A stretch of 64,000 bases of DNA from UBA6168 sp965222975. GTDB lineage: Bacteria > Bacteroidota > Bacteroidia > Chitinophagales > Saprospiraceae. The position numbers and the translations under genes are program-made. Below are positions 25,709 to 33,324 of this stretch, in pieces (the first letter of the stretch is position 1; every line of letters starts with the position of its first letter). The notes beneath the pieces are model-generated. The model had not been told where the DNA came from. It worked only from the letters and a program-made list of their open reading frames with translations, and searched no databases. Location of the stretch: the NCBI GenBank assembly GCA_965222975.1, contig CBDCVJ010000077.1:95753-159752 (forward strand). Reading direction: 5' to 3'.

Positions 25709-26176
25709 ATGTCTATTGACTTAATAAATATCGAACCTGGCGCTGGCCTTGGGGCCATCAAGTTTGGCATGATCCGCCAGCAATTGAGGATGTTGCTCGG
25801 AGAGCCGGATGATAAAGAACAGTACGAGCAAGGTCATTTCCGAAAGGAAAAAACCGAAGCATGGCATTACGATGAAATGGAACTATCCCTAGGCTTTGAT
25901 GAAGTGGAGGATTGGCGGCTCGTTGAATTATCGGTCACATCAAACAAATACCTTCTGAACGGAAAACCCTTGATCGGACTTAATCGGCTGGAAGCTATCA
26001 GGGTCTTGAATAACATGAACATCAAGGATCTCGTTTTTGAAAGTCCAGATCCTAACCAGAACATGATCGCCTCAGAAAACACTGGCATTGTTCTTTGGCT
26101 GGACGAGGGTGTCGTTTCAGAAATACAATGGGGGGCATTGCTCAAAGATCAATATACTGTCAGTTGGCCGGAGTAG
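25709..26176 (+). CDS. Hypothetical protein, possibly BamE/SmpA-like fold
   Basis: A 155-residue soluble protein. The opening IEPGAGLGAIKFGMIRQQLRMLLGEPDD has the GxGLGxIxFGMTRxQVxxLLGEPD pattern seen in many small bacterial proteins with SmpA/BamE-like or immunity-protein-like folds, followed by alternating strands (EAWHYDEMELSLGFDE, WRLVELSVTS) and a second helix-strand set. No signal peptide: the upstream in-frame ATG at 25679 encodes repeat-derived residues, so the ATG at 25709 is used. A role as immunity protein is possible but there is no toxin gene beside it. Two cohesin-like genes flank it on the same strand. Confidence 0.6.
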   Translation: MSIDLINIEPGAGLGAIKFGMIRQQLRMLLGEPDDKEQYEQGHFRKEKTEAWHYDEMELSLGFDEVEDWRLVELSVTSNKYLLNGKPLIGLNRLEAIRVLNNMNIKDLVFESPDPNQNMIASENTGIVLWLDEGVVSEIQWGALLKDQYTVSWPE

Positions 26177-26308
26177 CAGTTGGCAGCCTTCGGGTCTTGT
26201 TCCGAATTCATACCGATATAAAATCGGCACAAGCTTTCGGGATGCAGTTCGGCAGTAAAAATTCCAGCATCATAAATACCTAAATACCACAATACCAAAT
26301 CCAATATC

Positions 26309-26929
26309 ATGAACCTATACGTGACTCAATTCCTACTAAAATTTCTCTTTGTTATTTCTATGTCCCTCCTGTTTGTTCGGTGTGGCAGTGATGACCCAGC
26401 CCGGGAAGCAGCTACCGATGCTGCCCGGAAATCTGCAGATCAAAATAAAAACAAAAGTTCAGTTTTTGACCCGAATGATACAGCTCCCGTTCGACCTGCA
26501 GAGGTGGGCAAGCTGCCATTGAGGATTGCCAGCGCCAAAGTGACCAAAGGAGAAAGAACCTGTCTTTCCGTCACTGCTTCCCAGTTCAATGAAATCGTTT
26601 CAATGCAATACACCATGAAGTGGGACCCCTCGGTGCTGACCTTCCGGGAGGTGAAGAACTATGGCCTGCCTGGCATGGCGGCATCCAATTTTGGAGAACG
26701 GGCGGCTGACAAAGGACTGTTGGCCTATTCCTGGTTCGATGCCAACGTGAAGGGCATTTCCAAGCCAGACGGTACTACGCTGTATGACGTCTGTTTGGAA
26801 GCCACTGGCGAAAAGGGCAGTTCTACCACCCTTGAGTTTGCCGATGCACCAGTGGTCATTGAGATTTCCAATTCGGCCAGCCAATTTTTGGGCATTGATG
26901 CGGTGAATGGGGAGGTGATGGTGGAGTGA
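26309..26929 (+). CDS. Cohesin-like lipoprotein
   Basis: A 206-residue paralogue of the protein at 25080-25640. The N-terminal hydrophobic stretch ends at Cys25 (FLFVISMSLLFVRCGSDD), which reads as a lipobox-type signal, followed by a charged linker of about 45 residues. The cohesin-like domain has GERTCLSVTASQFNEIV, MQYTMKWDPSVLTF, GLLAYSWFDANVKGIS, TTLYDVCLEATGEKG and VVIEISNSAS, matching the neighbour strand by strand. Lipid anchoring would put it on a membrane, probably the outer one. The pair suggests a recent duplication followed by different localisation, with one copy kept as a lipoprotein. Confidence 0.75.
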   Translation: MNLYVTQFLLKFLFVISMSLLFVRCGSDDPAREAATDAARKSADQNKNKSSVFDPNDTAPVRPAEVGKLPLRIASAKVTKGERTCLSVTASQFNEIVSMQYTMKWDPSVLTFREVKNYGLPGMAASNFGERAADKGLLAYSWFDANVKGISKPDGTTLYDVCLEATGEKGSSTTLEFADAPVVIEISNSASQFLGIDAVNGEVMVE

Positions 26930-26972
26930 TATTAGGTAATTAGAAATTCATTTGCTCTCATTCAAATGATTT

Positions 26973-27359
26973 ATGGTAAAAATCCAATGCATATTCTCCT
27001 TATTCATTTTAATTTTAATGTTTGCAAATAATGCTGATGCTCAAGTGGTTAATGATAGCTCATACATTTTTGAAATACCCAAAAAAGTAGAAGAAAATTC
27101 AGATTCATCAATTGGGGTTGTAATTATAAGGGTTTGTGTAGATAGGAATGGAAATGTTGTAAGCTCAAATTTCGAGAAAAAAGGCTCGACCACCATAGAC
27201 GAAGATTTGATAAACATCGCCAAAGAAAACGGATACAAATATAAATTTGAAAAAAAAGAAAATGCTCCTGATCCTCAATGTGGAACAATTCGATATGATT
27301 TTAAATTAAAGGATAGCATTACTGTTGACACACTCCAATTAGATTTAAATAAAAACTAA
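26973..27359 (+). CDS. TonB C-terminal domain-like exported protein
   Basis: A 128-residue protein with signal peptide (residues 4-23, IQCIFSLFILILMFANNADAQ). The rest resembles the TonB C-terminal fold as found in short Bacteroidota energy-transducer-like proteins: VIIRVCVDRNGNVVSSNFEKKGSTTIDEDLINIAKENGYKYKF, then QCGTIRYDFKLK. A proline-rich linker and an N-terminal membrane anchor as in true TonB are missing, so coupling to ExbB/ExbD is unlikely. It probably is a periplasmic protein that uses the same fold. AT-rich codon use compared with its neighbours. Confidence 0.7.
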   Translation: MVKIQCIFSLFILILMFANNADAQVVNDSSYIFEIPKKVEENSDSSIGVVIIRVCVDRNGNVVSSNFEKKGSTTIDEDLINIAKENGYKYKFEKKENAPDPQCGTIRYDFKLKDSITVDTLQLDLNKN

Positions 27360-27410
27360 ATGCCCTTGGCAATCCTAATCACTACTCAACTGATCACTAT
27401 TCACTAATCC

Positions 27411-27710
27411 ATGATAAAACGCATCGTCAAAATGACCTTTCGCCTTGAGGCTGTTCCTGCATTCCTTTCCGATTTTGAAAAAATAAAAAATAAGATCAGG
27501 GCGCAAGACGGCTGCCACCACCTCGAATTATGGAGGGAAGCCAACGGCTCGAATGTGCTGTTCACTTACAGTTATTGGAAAAACGAGGAAGCGTTGAACG
27601 CATACCGGAAATCGGATTTATTTAAAAGTGTTTGGAAAAAAACAAAAGAGAAATTTGCCGAAAAAGCCGAAGCATGGAGCATCAAAGTAGTCTCAGAAAC
27701 CAATACCTAA
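27411..27710 (+). CDS. ABM-domain (antibiotic biosynthesis monooxygenase-like) protein
   Basis: A 99-residue dimeric alpha-beta barrel protein. IKRIVKMTFRLEAVPAFLSDFEKIKNKIRAQDGCHHLELWRE and NVLFTYSYWKNEEALNAYRKSDLFKSVWKKTKEKFAEKAEAWS match the ABM family, including the DGCxxLELW strand and the W-x-N/S-x-E-A-L-x-x-Y-R motif. Members oxidise quinones or act as haem-degrading or regulatory proteins; the substrate here is unknown. The last two residues and the stop codon are formed by the first unit of the heptamer array AATACCT at 27702. Confidence 0.85.
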   Translation: MIKRIVKMTFRLEAVPAFLSDFEKIKNKIRAQDGCHHLELWREANGSNVLFTYSYWKNEEALNAYRKSDLFKSVWKKTKEKFAEKAEAWSIKVVSETNT

Positions 27711-27735
27711 TACCTAATACCTAATACCCAATACC
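27702..27735 (+). repeat. Heptanucleotide array AATACCT
   Basis: AATACCT x3, AATACCC, AATACC. The array begins inside the ABM gene, supplies its stop codon, and reaches to 4 bases before the stop of the convergent PAP2-like gene. Confidence 0.85.
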
Positions 27736-27738
27736 CTC

Positions 27739-28359
27739 CTATCCTTGCAAATACCAAAATGCAATAAACTGCGCTACAAACCCCGCCACCAGTCCGCCAT
27801 AAACCTGTCCCTGTGTGTGTGCCTTTAAAAACAACCTCGACGTGCAGACCAGCCCAGAGAGGATAATCACAATCACGATCACAAAATTGGAACTGACTTC
27901 CAGTGAACCAAACAGCCAGGTATTCAAGGAAAAAGTGTCAAAACTCAAGTACATGGAATTGATAGCAGAAAGGCCGACCAATCCGCCCATGCCCACCGCA
28001 TGGGCACTTATTTTGGTGAAATTATTAAAAAAGAAAGCTAAAAAAAGAGCGATGGTCGCACCCAGAGTTGCCACTGTCAATGCAAAAGGGATCGCTTGGT
28101 TGTGTTTGAAGTTGATGAACATCCACAGGTAAAACACTCCCGTGATGATGTAAGGGCCGATGCGCTCATGCCTGTCTTCCAATGAAATGGACGATACCAT
28201 GTTCAGCGAACGCATCAGGAAAAGGGCAAAAGCGGGCATAGCAAATGTGGACAAAAAAACCAGCAACAATAGCTTGCCCTGTGCGGCAATACTGTACACC
28301 CCAAACTGGTAAGGGTTGACCAACAGCAAAAGGATCAACATATATGTCACCATCAGCAA
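27739..28359 (-). CDS. PAP2-like membrane protein
   Basis: A protein of at least 206 residues with five to six membrane segments. Two motifs are those of the type 2 phosphatidic acid phosphatase superfamily: KISAHAVGMGGLVG and SRLFLKAHTQGQVYGG, with the His residues expected at the active site, preceded by RHERIGPYIITG. It probably dephosphorylates a lipid phosphate at the membrane. The start shown is a TTG and is doubtful: the frame continues upstream with family-like sequence (SIKSIATIFSILFHPLLMVTYM) to about 28405, where it runs into an inverted short-period array with no ATG. The true start may have been altered by the array or may use a rare codon. Confidence 0.75.
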   Translation of the reverse strand: MLMVTYMLILLLLVNPYQFGVYSIAAQGKLLLLVFLSTFAMPAFALFLMRSLNMVSSISLEDRHERIGPYIITGVFYLWMFINFKHNQAIPFALTVATLGATIALFLAFFFNNFTKISAHAVGMGGLVGLSAINSMYLSFDTFSLNTWLFGSLEVSSNFVIVIVIILSGLVCTSRLFLKAHTQGQVYGGLVAGFVAQFIAFWYLQG

Positions 28360-28403
28360 AGGATGGAACAGGATGGAGAATATGGTAGCTATGCTTTTGA
28401 TGG

Positions 28404-28484
28404 AATGCGGTATTAAGGTATTAAGGTATTGGGGTATTAGGTATTTACTCAGTACCTAATACCCCAATATCTTAATACCGCATT
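28404..28484. repeat. Inverted short-period array GGTATTAA/GGTATTGG
   Basis: The left arm 28404-28443 and right arm 28453-28484 are reverse complements except for one extra 8-bp unit in the left arm. Units are variants of GGTATTA, the complement of the AATACC array at 27702. It separates the PAP2-like gene from the antiporter gene. Confidence 0.75.
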
Positions 28485-28619
28485 TTGCGGCCGCAAGTTA
28501 GGGATATGAGAAAGAAATTTTTACCTAAACACCGCATCCGGTCTTTATCCCAAAATTTTCTCTATTTTGCCAGCCGTGGCAATTCACATCCCCAATATCC
28601 AATACCTAACACCTCAACC

Positions 28620-30476
28620 ATGTTCGAACTCGCAGGGATCATATTATTAGGCATACTGGCACAGTGGCTGGCTTGGCGGACAAAGATGCCGGCCATCTTG
28701 CCATTGATATTGATTGGCCTGATCGTTGGGCCGCTGGCCACCTTATGGACGGAAGATGGTGCAAAGATCATCGAGCCGATGTACAAGGACGGTAGTAATG
28801 TGGGGATTTTCCCCAGGCAATACCTGTTCAACTTTGTGTCTTTGGCCATCGGTATCATCCTTTTCGAAGGTGGACTGACACTGAAACGACGGGAGATCAA
28901 AACCATCGGCCCAGCAATAGTGAAACTGATTTCATTGGGGGCATTGGTGACTTTGATCGGCGGGGCGATAGCAGCACGTTATGTAATGGGGCTCAACTGG
29001 TCGGTTTCGCTGCAATTTTCTGCCCTCATTATTGTAACAGGACCAACGGTGATTGCACCCATTCTGCGCAATGTGCCCCTCAACCGTCAAGTGGCCAATG
29101 TGCTGAAATGGGAAGGCATCCTCATAGACCCAATCGGTGCAACGGTAGCGGTATTGGTGTTTGAGTTCATTATGTCGGGTGGCACGGTAGGGGAGTATAG
29201 TGGGCATGCGGTTCTGGAGTTTGTGAAAATGATTTTGATTGGCCTGGCGTTGGGGGCGATTGTCGCTTATGGGCTTTATTTTTTCATCAAAAAAGAATGG
29301 ATTCCTCACTATTTGTTAAATGTGGCTACGCTTGCCATCGTCATTGCAGTGTTTGTCTTTTCTGATCTTTTGGTGCATGAGTCTGGCCTTTTGACGGTTG
29401 TCGTTATGGGCACCGTGCTTGGCAACCTCGATGTGCCCAATTTCAGAGAGGTCATTCTTTTCAAGGAATCCATCAGCATCCTGCTGATCTCTATTCTTTT
29501 CATCGTATTGGCAGCGCATATGGACATGGATAGCCTCTACTTGGTACTGGATTGGCGCTGTTTGTTGTTGTTCGGCATTGTCATTTTGGTGCTACGGCCT
29601 CTGTCCGTATTTCTCAGTACCCGCAGATCAGAGTTGATCATCAATGAAAAACTCTTTATTTCCTGGATCGGGCCAAGGGGCATCGTGGCGGCGGGCATTG
29701 CTTCCCTGTTTGGCTATAAATTGATGGAAAAAGGGGTGTCTGGGGCAGAATATATTACACCTTTGGTCTTTATGGTTGTGCTGGGAACGGTATTGCTCAA
29801 TGCCTCTACTGCTCGTTTTGTGGCAAAAATGCTTAAGGTCATTTTGGATTCTTCAACGGGCATCTTGATCGTTGGAGCCAACAAGGCAGCCCGCCTTATT
29901 GGAAAATACCTACAGGAAAATGGGCGGCATGTGGTCATTTTAGATGCCAATGAGGAAAGTGTCAAAAAAGCCCGTGCTGATGGATTGGAGTCACTTATGT
30001 GCAATATCTACTCCGATGACCTGGAGCAGCACATCGAACTATTGGATGTAGGCTACATCGTCGCCATGACGAGCAGCCAACCTGTCAATGAGTTCACTGT
30101 CAATAAATACCGGAATGTGTTTGGTGAAATGGGTACTTTCCGCTTGCTTTCTCCAGAGGAAATGTCCCTTCCAAAGGAAAGCCTCCCGCAGACGGGCATT
30201 TTCTCTTATCACGATGATTACCTCAACCTCAATGAAATTGCCCGTGATTTTCCGACCATCCACGAAATGCCTATTTCCTCCGTGGAACAATTAGAAAACT
30301 TGCGCCATAAATTCAGCCTACAAGAAGAACGCATGCCATTGTTTGTTAAATATCCTGATGGGTTTCTGGATATTTTACCTTATGATCTTAGTAGCTTGGA
30401 AATAGGGGAGGGGCATTTGTTGGTTTATATTGGGAAGGAATTGGAAGTAGAAGCAGAACCAAATAAATCCTTATAA
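28620..30476 (+). CDS. Cation:proton antiporter with TrkA-N domain
   Basis: A 618-residue CPA1/CPA2-type sodium or potassium/proton antiporter of the inner membrane. About 12 membrane segments fill residues 1-400 (starting FELAGIILLGILAQWLAW), with the exchanger motifs LFEGGLTLKRREI and ITGPTVIAPILRN and a later SWIGPRGIVAAGIASLF, which is typical of the NhaP branch. A cytosolic TrkA-N/RCK domain starts at about residue 413 (GILIVGANKAARLIGKYLQENG), followed by a TrkA-C-like part to the end, so nucleotide or cation binding may gate it. The ATG at 28620 is used because the longer frame from 28485 encodes repeat-derived and non-hydrophobic residues. The pentapeptide-repeat gene follows 14 bases after the stop. 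Confidence 0.9.
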   Translation: MFELAGIILLGILAQWLAWRTKMPAILPLILIGLIVGPLATLWTEDGAKIIEPMYKDGSNVGIFPRQYLFNFVSLAIGIILFEGGLTLKRREIKTIGPAIVKLISLGALVTLIGGAIAARYVMGLNWSVSLQFSALIIVTGPTVIAPILRNVPLNRQVANVLKWEGILIDPIGATVAVLVFEFIMSGGTVGEYSGHAVLEFVKMILIGLALGAIVAYGLYFFIKKEWIPHYLLNVATLAIVIAVFVFSDLLVHESGLLTVVVMGTVLGNLDVPNFREVILFKESISILLISILFIVLAAHMDMDSLYLVLDWRCLLLFGIVILVLRPLSVFLSTRRSELIINEKLFISWIGPRGIVAAGIASLFGYKLMEKGVSGAEYITPLVFMVVLGTVLLNASTARFVAKMLKVILDSSTGILIVGANKAARLIGKYLQENGRHVVILDANEESVKKARADGLESLMCNIYSDDLEQHIELLDVGYIVAMTSSQPVNEFTVNKYRNVFGEMGTFRLLSPEEMSLPKESLPQTGIFSYHDDYLNLNEIARDFPTIHEMPISSVEQLENLRHKFSLQEERMPLFVKYPDGFLDILPYDLSSLEIGEGHLLVYIGKELEVEAEPNKSL

Positions 30477-30490
30477 ATGATTTTGTGAGA

Positions 30491-31063
30491 ATGGATGAAT
30501 TTTTTTATCAAGAAAAAGTATTTGAAAACCTTGATCTTTCCGAAAAAGAATTAATCAAAAAAGAATTAGATAATTGCACTTTTTCAGCATGCGATTTTTC
30601 CAATGCCGATTTTTCCAAATGTGAATTTGTGGATTGTACTTTTGAAAATTGCAATTTAAGTATGGTAAAATTGGACGGCACAAAGGTTAACAATGCAGTT
30701 TTTAAAAATTGCAAACTTGTTGGTGTTGAATTTCAAGATTGCAGCGATTTTTTATTTTCTGTTTCTTTTGACCAATGTATTTTGGATTATGCTGCATTTA
30801 ATGAAATGAAAATGACGGGTACGGTTTTTTATAAATGTAAAATGGAACAAACCGATTTTACAAATACTAAGCTGCCGGAAGCTGTTTTTAAAAATTGCAA
30901 TTTAATGAATGCTGTTTTTGAAAATACCAATTTGGAAAACGCTGATTTTCGGACGTCCATTAATTATGTGGTTGATCCAGAAAAAAATAATATTTGGAAG
31001 GCAAAATTTTCTATAGACAGTGTCGGCGGTTTATTGAAAAAATATAATATCGAAATTGAATGA
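30491..31063 (+). CDS. Pentapeptide-repeat protein
   Basis: A 190-residue protein composed of A(D/N)LxX-type pentapeptides: FSNADFSKCEFVDCTFENCNLS, GTVFYKCKMEQTDFTNTKL, AVFKNCNLMNAVFENTNLENADF. About 28 consecutive units predict a right-handed quadrilateral beta-helix. Many positions have Cys-x-Phe, as in Qnr/McbG and YjbI-like members. There is no signal peptide, so it is probably cytoplasmic; gyrase protection is known for only a few members and is not claimed here. It starts 14 bases after the antiporter stop and is probably cotranscribed with it. Start chosen at the ATG of MDEFFYQEK. Confidence 0.88.
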   Translation: MDEFFYQEKVFENLDLSEKELIKKELDNCTFSACDFSNADFSKCEFVDCTFENCNLSMVKLDGTKVNNAVFKNCKLVGVEFQDCSDFLFSVSFDQCILDYAAFNEMKMTGTVFYKCKMEQTDFTNTKLPEAVFKNCNLMNAVFENTNLENADFRTSINYVVDPEKNNIWKAKFSIDSVGGLLKKYNIEIE

Positions 31064-31101
31064 GTATTTTTTTATGAAAATAAAAAAGGCTGTATTTTTC
31101 T

Positions 31102-31211
31102 CTCCCTGACCCCTCCAAAGGGGGAGGTAGAACCGTTCATTTATTTTACATTTTGTTATAAATTTAAATATTTGCAGGGTGCATTTCCCCCTTTGGAGGG
31201 GTCAGGGGGAG
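31102..31211. repeat. Inverted repeat with CCTGACCCCTCCAAAGGGGG arms
   Basis: CTCCCTGACCCCTCCAAAGG (31103 onward, arm to about 31126) and its reverse complement (31188-31211) with one mismatch, around about 60 AT-rich bases. Each arm contains the smaller palindrome CCCCTCCAAAGGGG. It lies between the pentapeptide-repeat and tag genes and is likely a dispersed intergenic element. Confidence 0.8.
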
Positions 31212-31256
31212 GAAATAGTTTTACTTAAATAACTATTTTATAACAACATAAACAAA

Positions 31257-31808
31257 ATGGAAAAACCCAATACATATTGCGCTTTTGTTGAAAAATTGGA
31301 AGCCAACAATGTCCACCGAATTTACCACGATAAGGAATATGGTTTTCCGTTAAAAAATGACGATGAATTATTTGGCAGGTTGATTTTGGAAATCAACCAA
31401 GCGGGTTTGTCGTGGTCAACTATTTTAAATAAAAAAGAAAATTTTCATAAAGCCTACTCTGGTTTTAATATTTCAATTGTGGCTAATTATTCGGAAAAAG
31501 ACCGGGAGCGATTATTAAATGATGTAGGTATTATTCGGAATAAATTAAAAGTAAATGCAGCCATTCATAATGCACAAGTTATCATGGGGTTGCAAAAAGA
31601 ATTTGGCTCCTTTAAAAAATGGCTGGATTTTCATCACCCTAAAGAAAAAATGGAATGGGTCAAGCTTTTTAAAAAGACCTTTAAATTTACTGGAGGGGAA
31701 ATTACCAATGAATTTTTGATGAGTACAGGCTATTTAAAAGGAGCGCATGATGAAGGTTGCCCCGTATTTAAAAAAATAGTCAAAAAGAACCCAATGTGGA
31801 TGAGGTAA
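31257..31808 (+). CDS. tag: DNA-3-methyladenine glycosylase I
   Basis: A 183-residue base-excision repair enzyme that removes 3-methyladenine from DNA. Family motifs are present: an N-terminal CAFVE then YHDKEYGFPLKNDDELFGRLILEINQAGLSWSTILNKKENFHKAYSGFN (the substrate-binding Glu/Trp region), VGIIRNKLKVNAAIHNA (helix-hairpin-helix) and the C-terminal TGYLKGAHDEGCP. In E. coli Tag a zinc is bound by Cys4, His17, His175 and Cys179; here the matching residues Cys8, His21, His173 and Cys177 are visible. The length is normal. Single gene, preceded by an inverted repeat. Confidence 0.93.
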   Translation: MEKPNTYCAFVEKLEANNVHRIYHDKEYGFPLKNDDELFGRLILEINQAGLSWSTILNKKENFHKAYSGFNISIVANYSEKDRERLLNDVGIIRNKLKVNAAIHNAQVIMGLQKEFGSFKKWLDFHHPKEKMEWVKLFKKTFKFTGGEITNEFLMSTGYLKGAHDEGCPVFKKIVKKNPMWMR

Positions 31809-31841
31809 TGGAACTTAATCCAAGCTTCCGAGGTTTATATC

Positions 31842-31879
31842 CTCCCGTAGTTGGGAAATTTATTTCCCAACTACGGGAG
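31842..31879. repeat. Short perfect palindrome (18-bp arms)
   Basis: CTCCCGTAGTTGGGAAAT and its complement with a 2-base gap. It starts 34 bases after the tag stop and could terminate its transcript, but a T-run is missing. It lies just upstream of the GNAT gene. Confidence 0.7.
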
Positions 31880-31904
31880 CTTGTTCATCCAATTTAATTG
31901 CCAT

Positions 31905-32408
31905 ATGGATTTTCTTCTCCGCCCCTGGTCAGAAAACGACCTCGACAGTTTGGTGAAATATGCCAACAACTTCAAGATTGCTAAAAACCTGACGGACAAA
32001 TTCCCGCACCCATACACTCGTGAAAATGGAAAAATGTTCATTAAAATGGTCACTAAACCTGAGCCTCCTACTGTCCTTGCCATTGATATAGGAGGAGAGG
32101 CTGTCGGGGCCATCGGCCTGCACCCACAAGCGGACATCATGTGCAAAAATGCAGAACTGGGCTATTGGCTGGCCGAGCCTTTTTGGGGGCAGGGCATCAT
32201 GACCAAAGCGGTCAAACTGATGGTCGATTATGGTTTTAAAAACCTGGACATTGCCCGCATTTATGCCCGGCCATTTGGGCCAAACATCGGATCACAAAAA
32301 GTGCTTGAAAAAGCAGGCTTCATGCTGGAAGGCCGTTTTGAAAAAACCATTTTCAAGAATGGTGAATTTCTGGACGAACTGTTTTATGCGGTTAGAAGAA
32401 CAGTTTGA
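31905..32408 (+). CDS. GNAT-family N-acetyltransferase (RimJ/RimL-like)
   Basis: A 167-residue acetyl-CoA-dependent transferase. The sequence runs through the GNAT fold in order: LLRPWSENDLDSLVKYANN, then AIDIGGEAVGAIGLHPQ, ELGYWLAEPFWGQGIMTKAVKLMVDYGF (the Q/RxxGxG/A-like acetyl-CoA loop is WGQGIMTKA) and ARIYARPFGPNIGSQKVLEKAGFMLEGRFEKTIFKNGEFLDELFYAV. The last part is typical of RimJ/RimL-type enzymes that act on ribosomal proteins or small molecules; the substrate is unknown. The ATG at 31905 is chosen because the frame upstream runs through the palindrome. Confidence 0.9.
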   Translation: MDFLLRPWSENDLDSLVKYANNFKIAKNLTDKFPHPYTRENGKMFIKMVTKPEPPTVLAIDIGGEAVGAIGLHPQADIMCKNAELGYWLAEPFWGQGIMTKAVKLMVDYGFKNLDIARIYARPFGPNIGSQKVLEKAGFMLEGRFEKTIFKNGEFLDELFYAVRRTV

Positions 32409-32510
32409 TTTATCCCAAATTTACCCTTTCCACATTTGTCTTCCCCTTTTTAAATTTGCGCCCCGTTTTCAGTATGCACTTTCCAGTCGGAATGCAACGG
32501 GCTAGATGAG

Positions 32511-32560
32511 AATAATACCCCAATACCTAATACCATAATACCTTAATAACTAATACCAAA
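32511..32560 (+). repeat. Short-period array of AATACC variants
   Basis: AATAATACCCCAATACCTAA and further TAATACCATAATACCTTAAT-type units, spacing 7-9 bp, end 5 bases before the yebC start. Same unit type as at 27702 and 28404. Confidence 0.7.
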
Positions 32561-32564
32561 CCCA

Positions 32565-33284
32565 ATGGGAAGAGCATTTGAATACCGCAAAGCAAGGAAA
32601 ATGAAGCGTTGGTCAAATATGGCCAAAGCATTTACGAGGGTTGGCAGGGAGATCGCCATCGCCGTTAAGGAAGGTGGCGGTGACCCTGACTATAACCCCC
32701 GCCTCCGCATGGCCATCCAAAACGCCAAAGCGGCCAACATGCCCAAGTCAAATATTGACAATGCCATCGCCAAGGCATTAGGGAAGGATTCGGACAACTT
32801 TACCGAGATCGTCTATGAAGGGTATGCACCGCACGGCATCGCCGTATTGATTGAAACAGCAACGGACAACCCTACCCGAACGGTAGCTAATGTGCGTCAC
32901 ATTTTCACCAAGCATGGCGGTTCGCTTGGCACTTCGGGATCAGTGGATTATATGTTTTCCCGCAAAGGGGTATTTACCATTCCAAAAGAAGCTGTGGGCG
33001 ATCCTGAAGAATTTGAACTTGAGATGATTGATTATGGTCTGGAAGAGCTGAAAGCAGAAGATGAAGACTACGTTCTTTACTGCGATTTTGCCGACTATGG
33101 CGCCCTATCCAAAGCACTCGACGATAAAGGCATCGAAGCCAAAGAGTCAAAACTCGACCGCATCTCTTCTGTCCAAAAGCAATTGAACGATGAAGAGGCT
33201 GAAGAAGTCATCAAGTTGATCGAAAAAATGGAGGACGACGATGATGTGCTACAAGTGTTCCACACAATGGATATGAGCGAGTAG
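32565..33284 (+). CDS. yebC: YebC/PmpR-family protein
   Basis: A 239-residue protein of the YebC/TACO1 family. The opening GRAFEYRKARKMKRWSNMAKAFTRVGREIAIAVKEGGGDPDYNPRLR is the conserved N-terminal helical domain. GYAPHGIAVLIETATDNPTRTVANVRHIFTKHGGSLGTSGSV and MFSRKGVF form the second domain. Bacterial members were described as transcription regulators (PmpR) and, more recently, as translation factors that help ribosomes on difficult sequences. The length is normal. The gene stands alone, with a short-period array in front and the nested inverted-repeat element behind. Confidence 0.95.
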   Translation: MGRAFEYRKARKMKRWSNMAKAFTRVGREIAIAVKEGGGDPDYNPRLRMAIQNAKAANMPKSNIDNAIAKALGKDSDNFTEIVYEGYAPHGIAVLIETATDNPTRTVANVRHIFTKHGGSLGTSGSVDYMFSRKGVFTIPKEAVGDPEEFELEMIDYGLEELKAEDEDYVLYCDFADYGALSKALDDKGIEAKESKLDRISSVQKQLNDEEAEEVIKLIEKMEDDDDVLQVFHTMDMSE

Positions 33285-33324
33285 GTTTTATTGGAAATGT
33301 CTAAAGGCGATTTAATGATAAAAT

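Noticed and set aside
26177..26300. Possible small gene or RNA between the BamE-like and lipoprotein genes
   Set aside because: No start, ribosome-binding context or stable fold could be supported.
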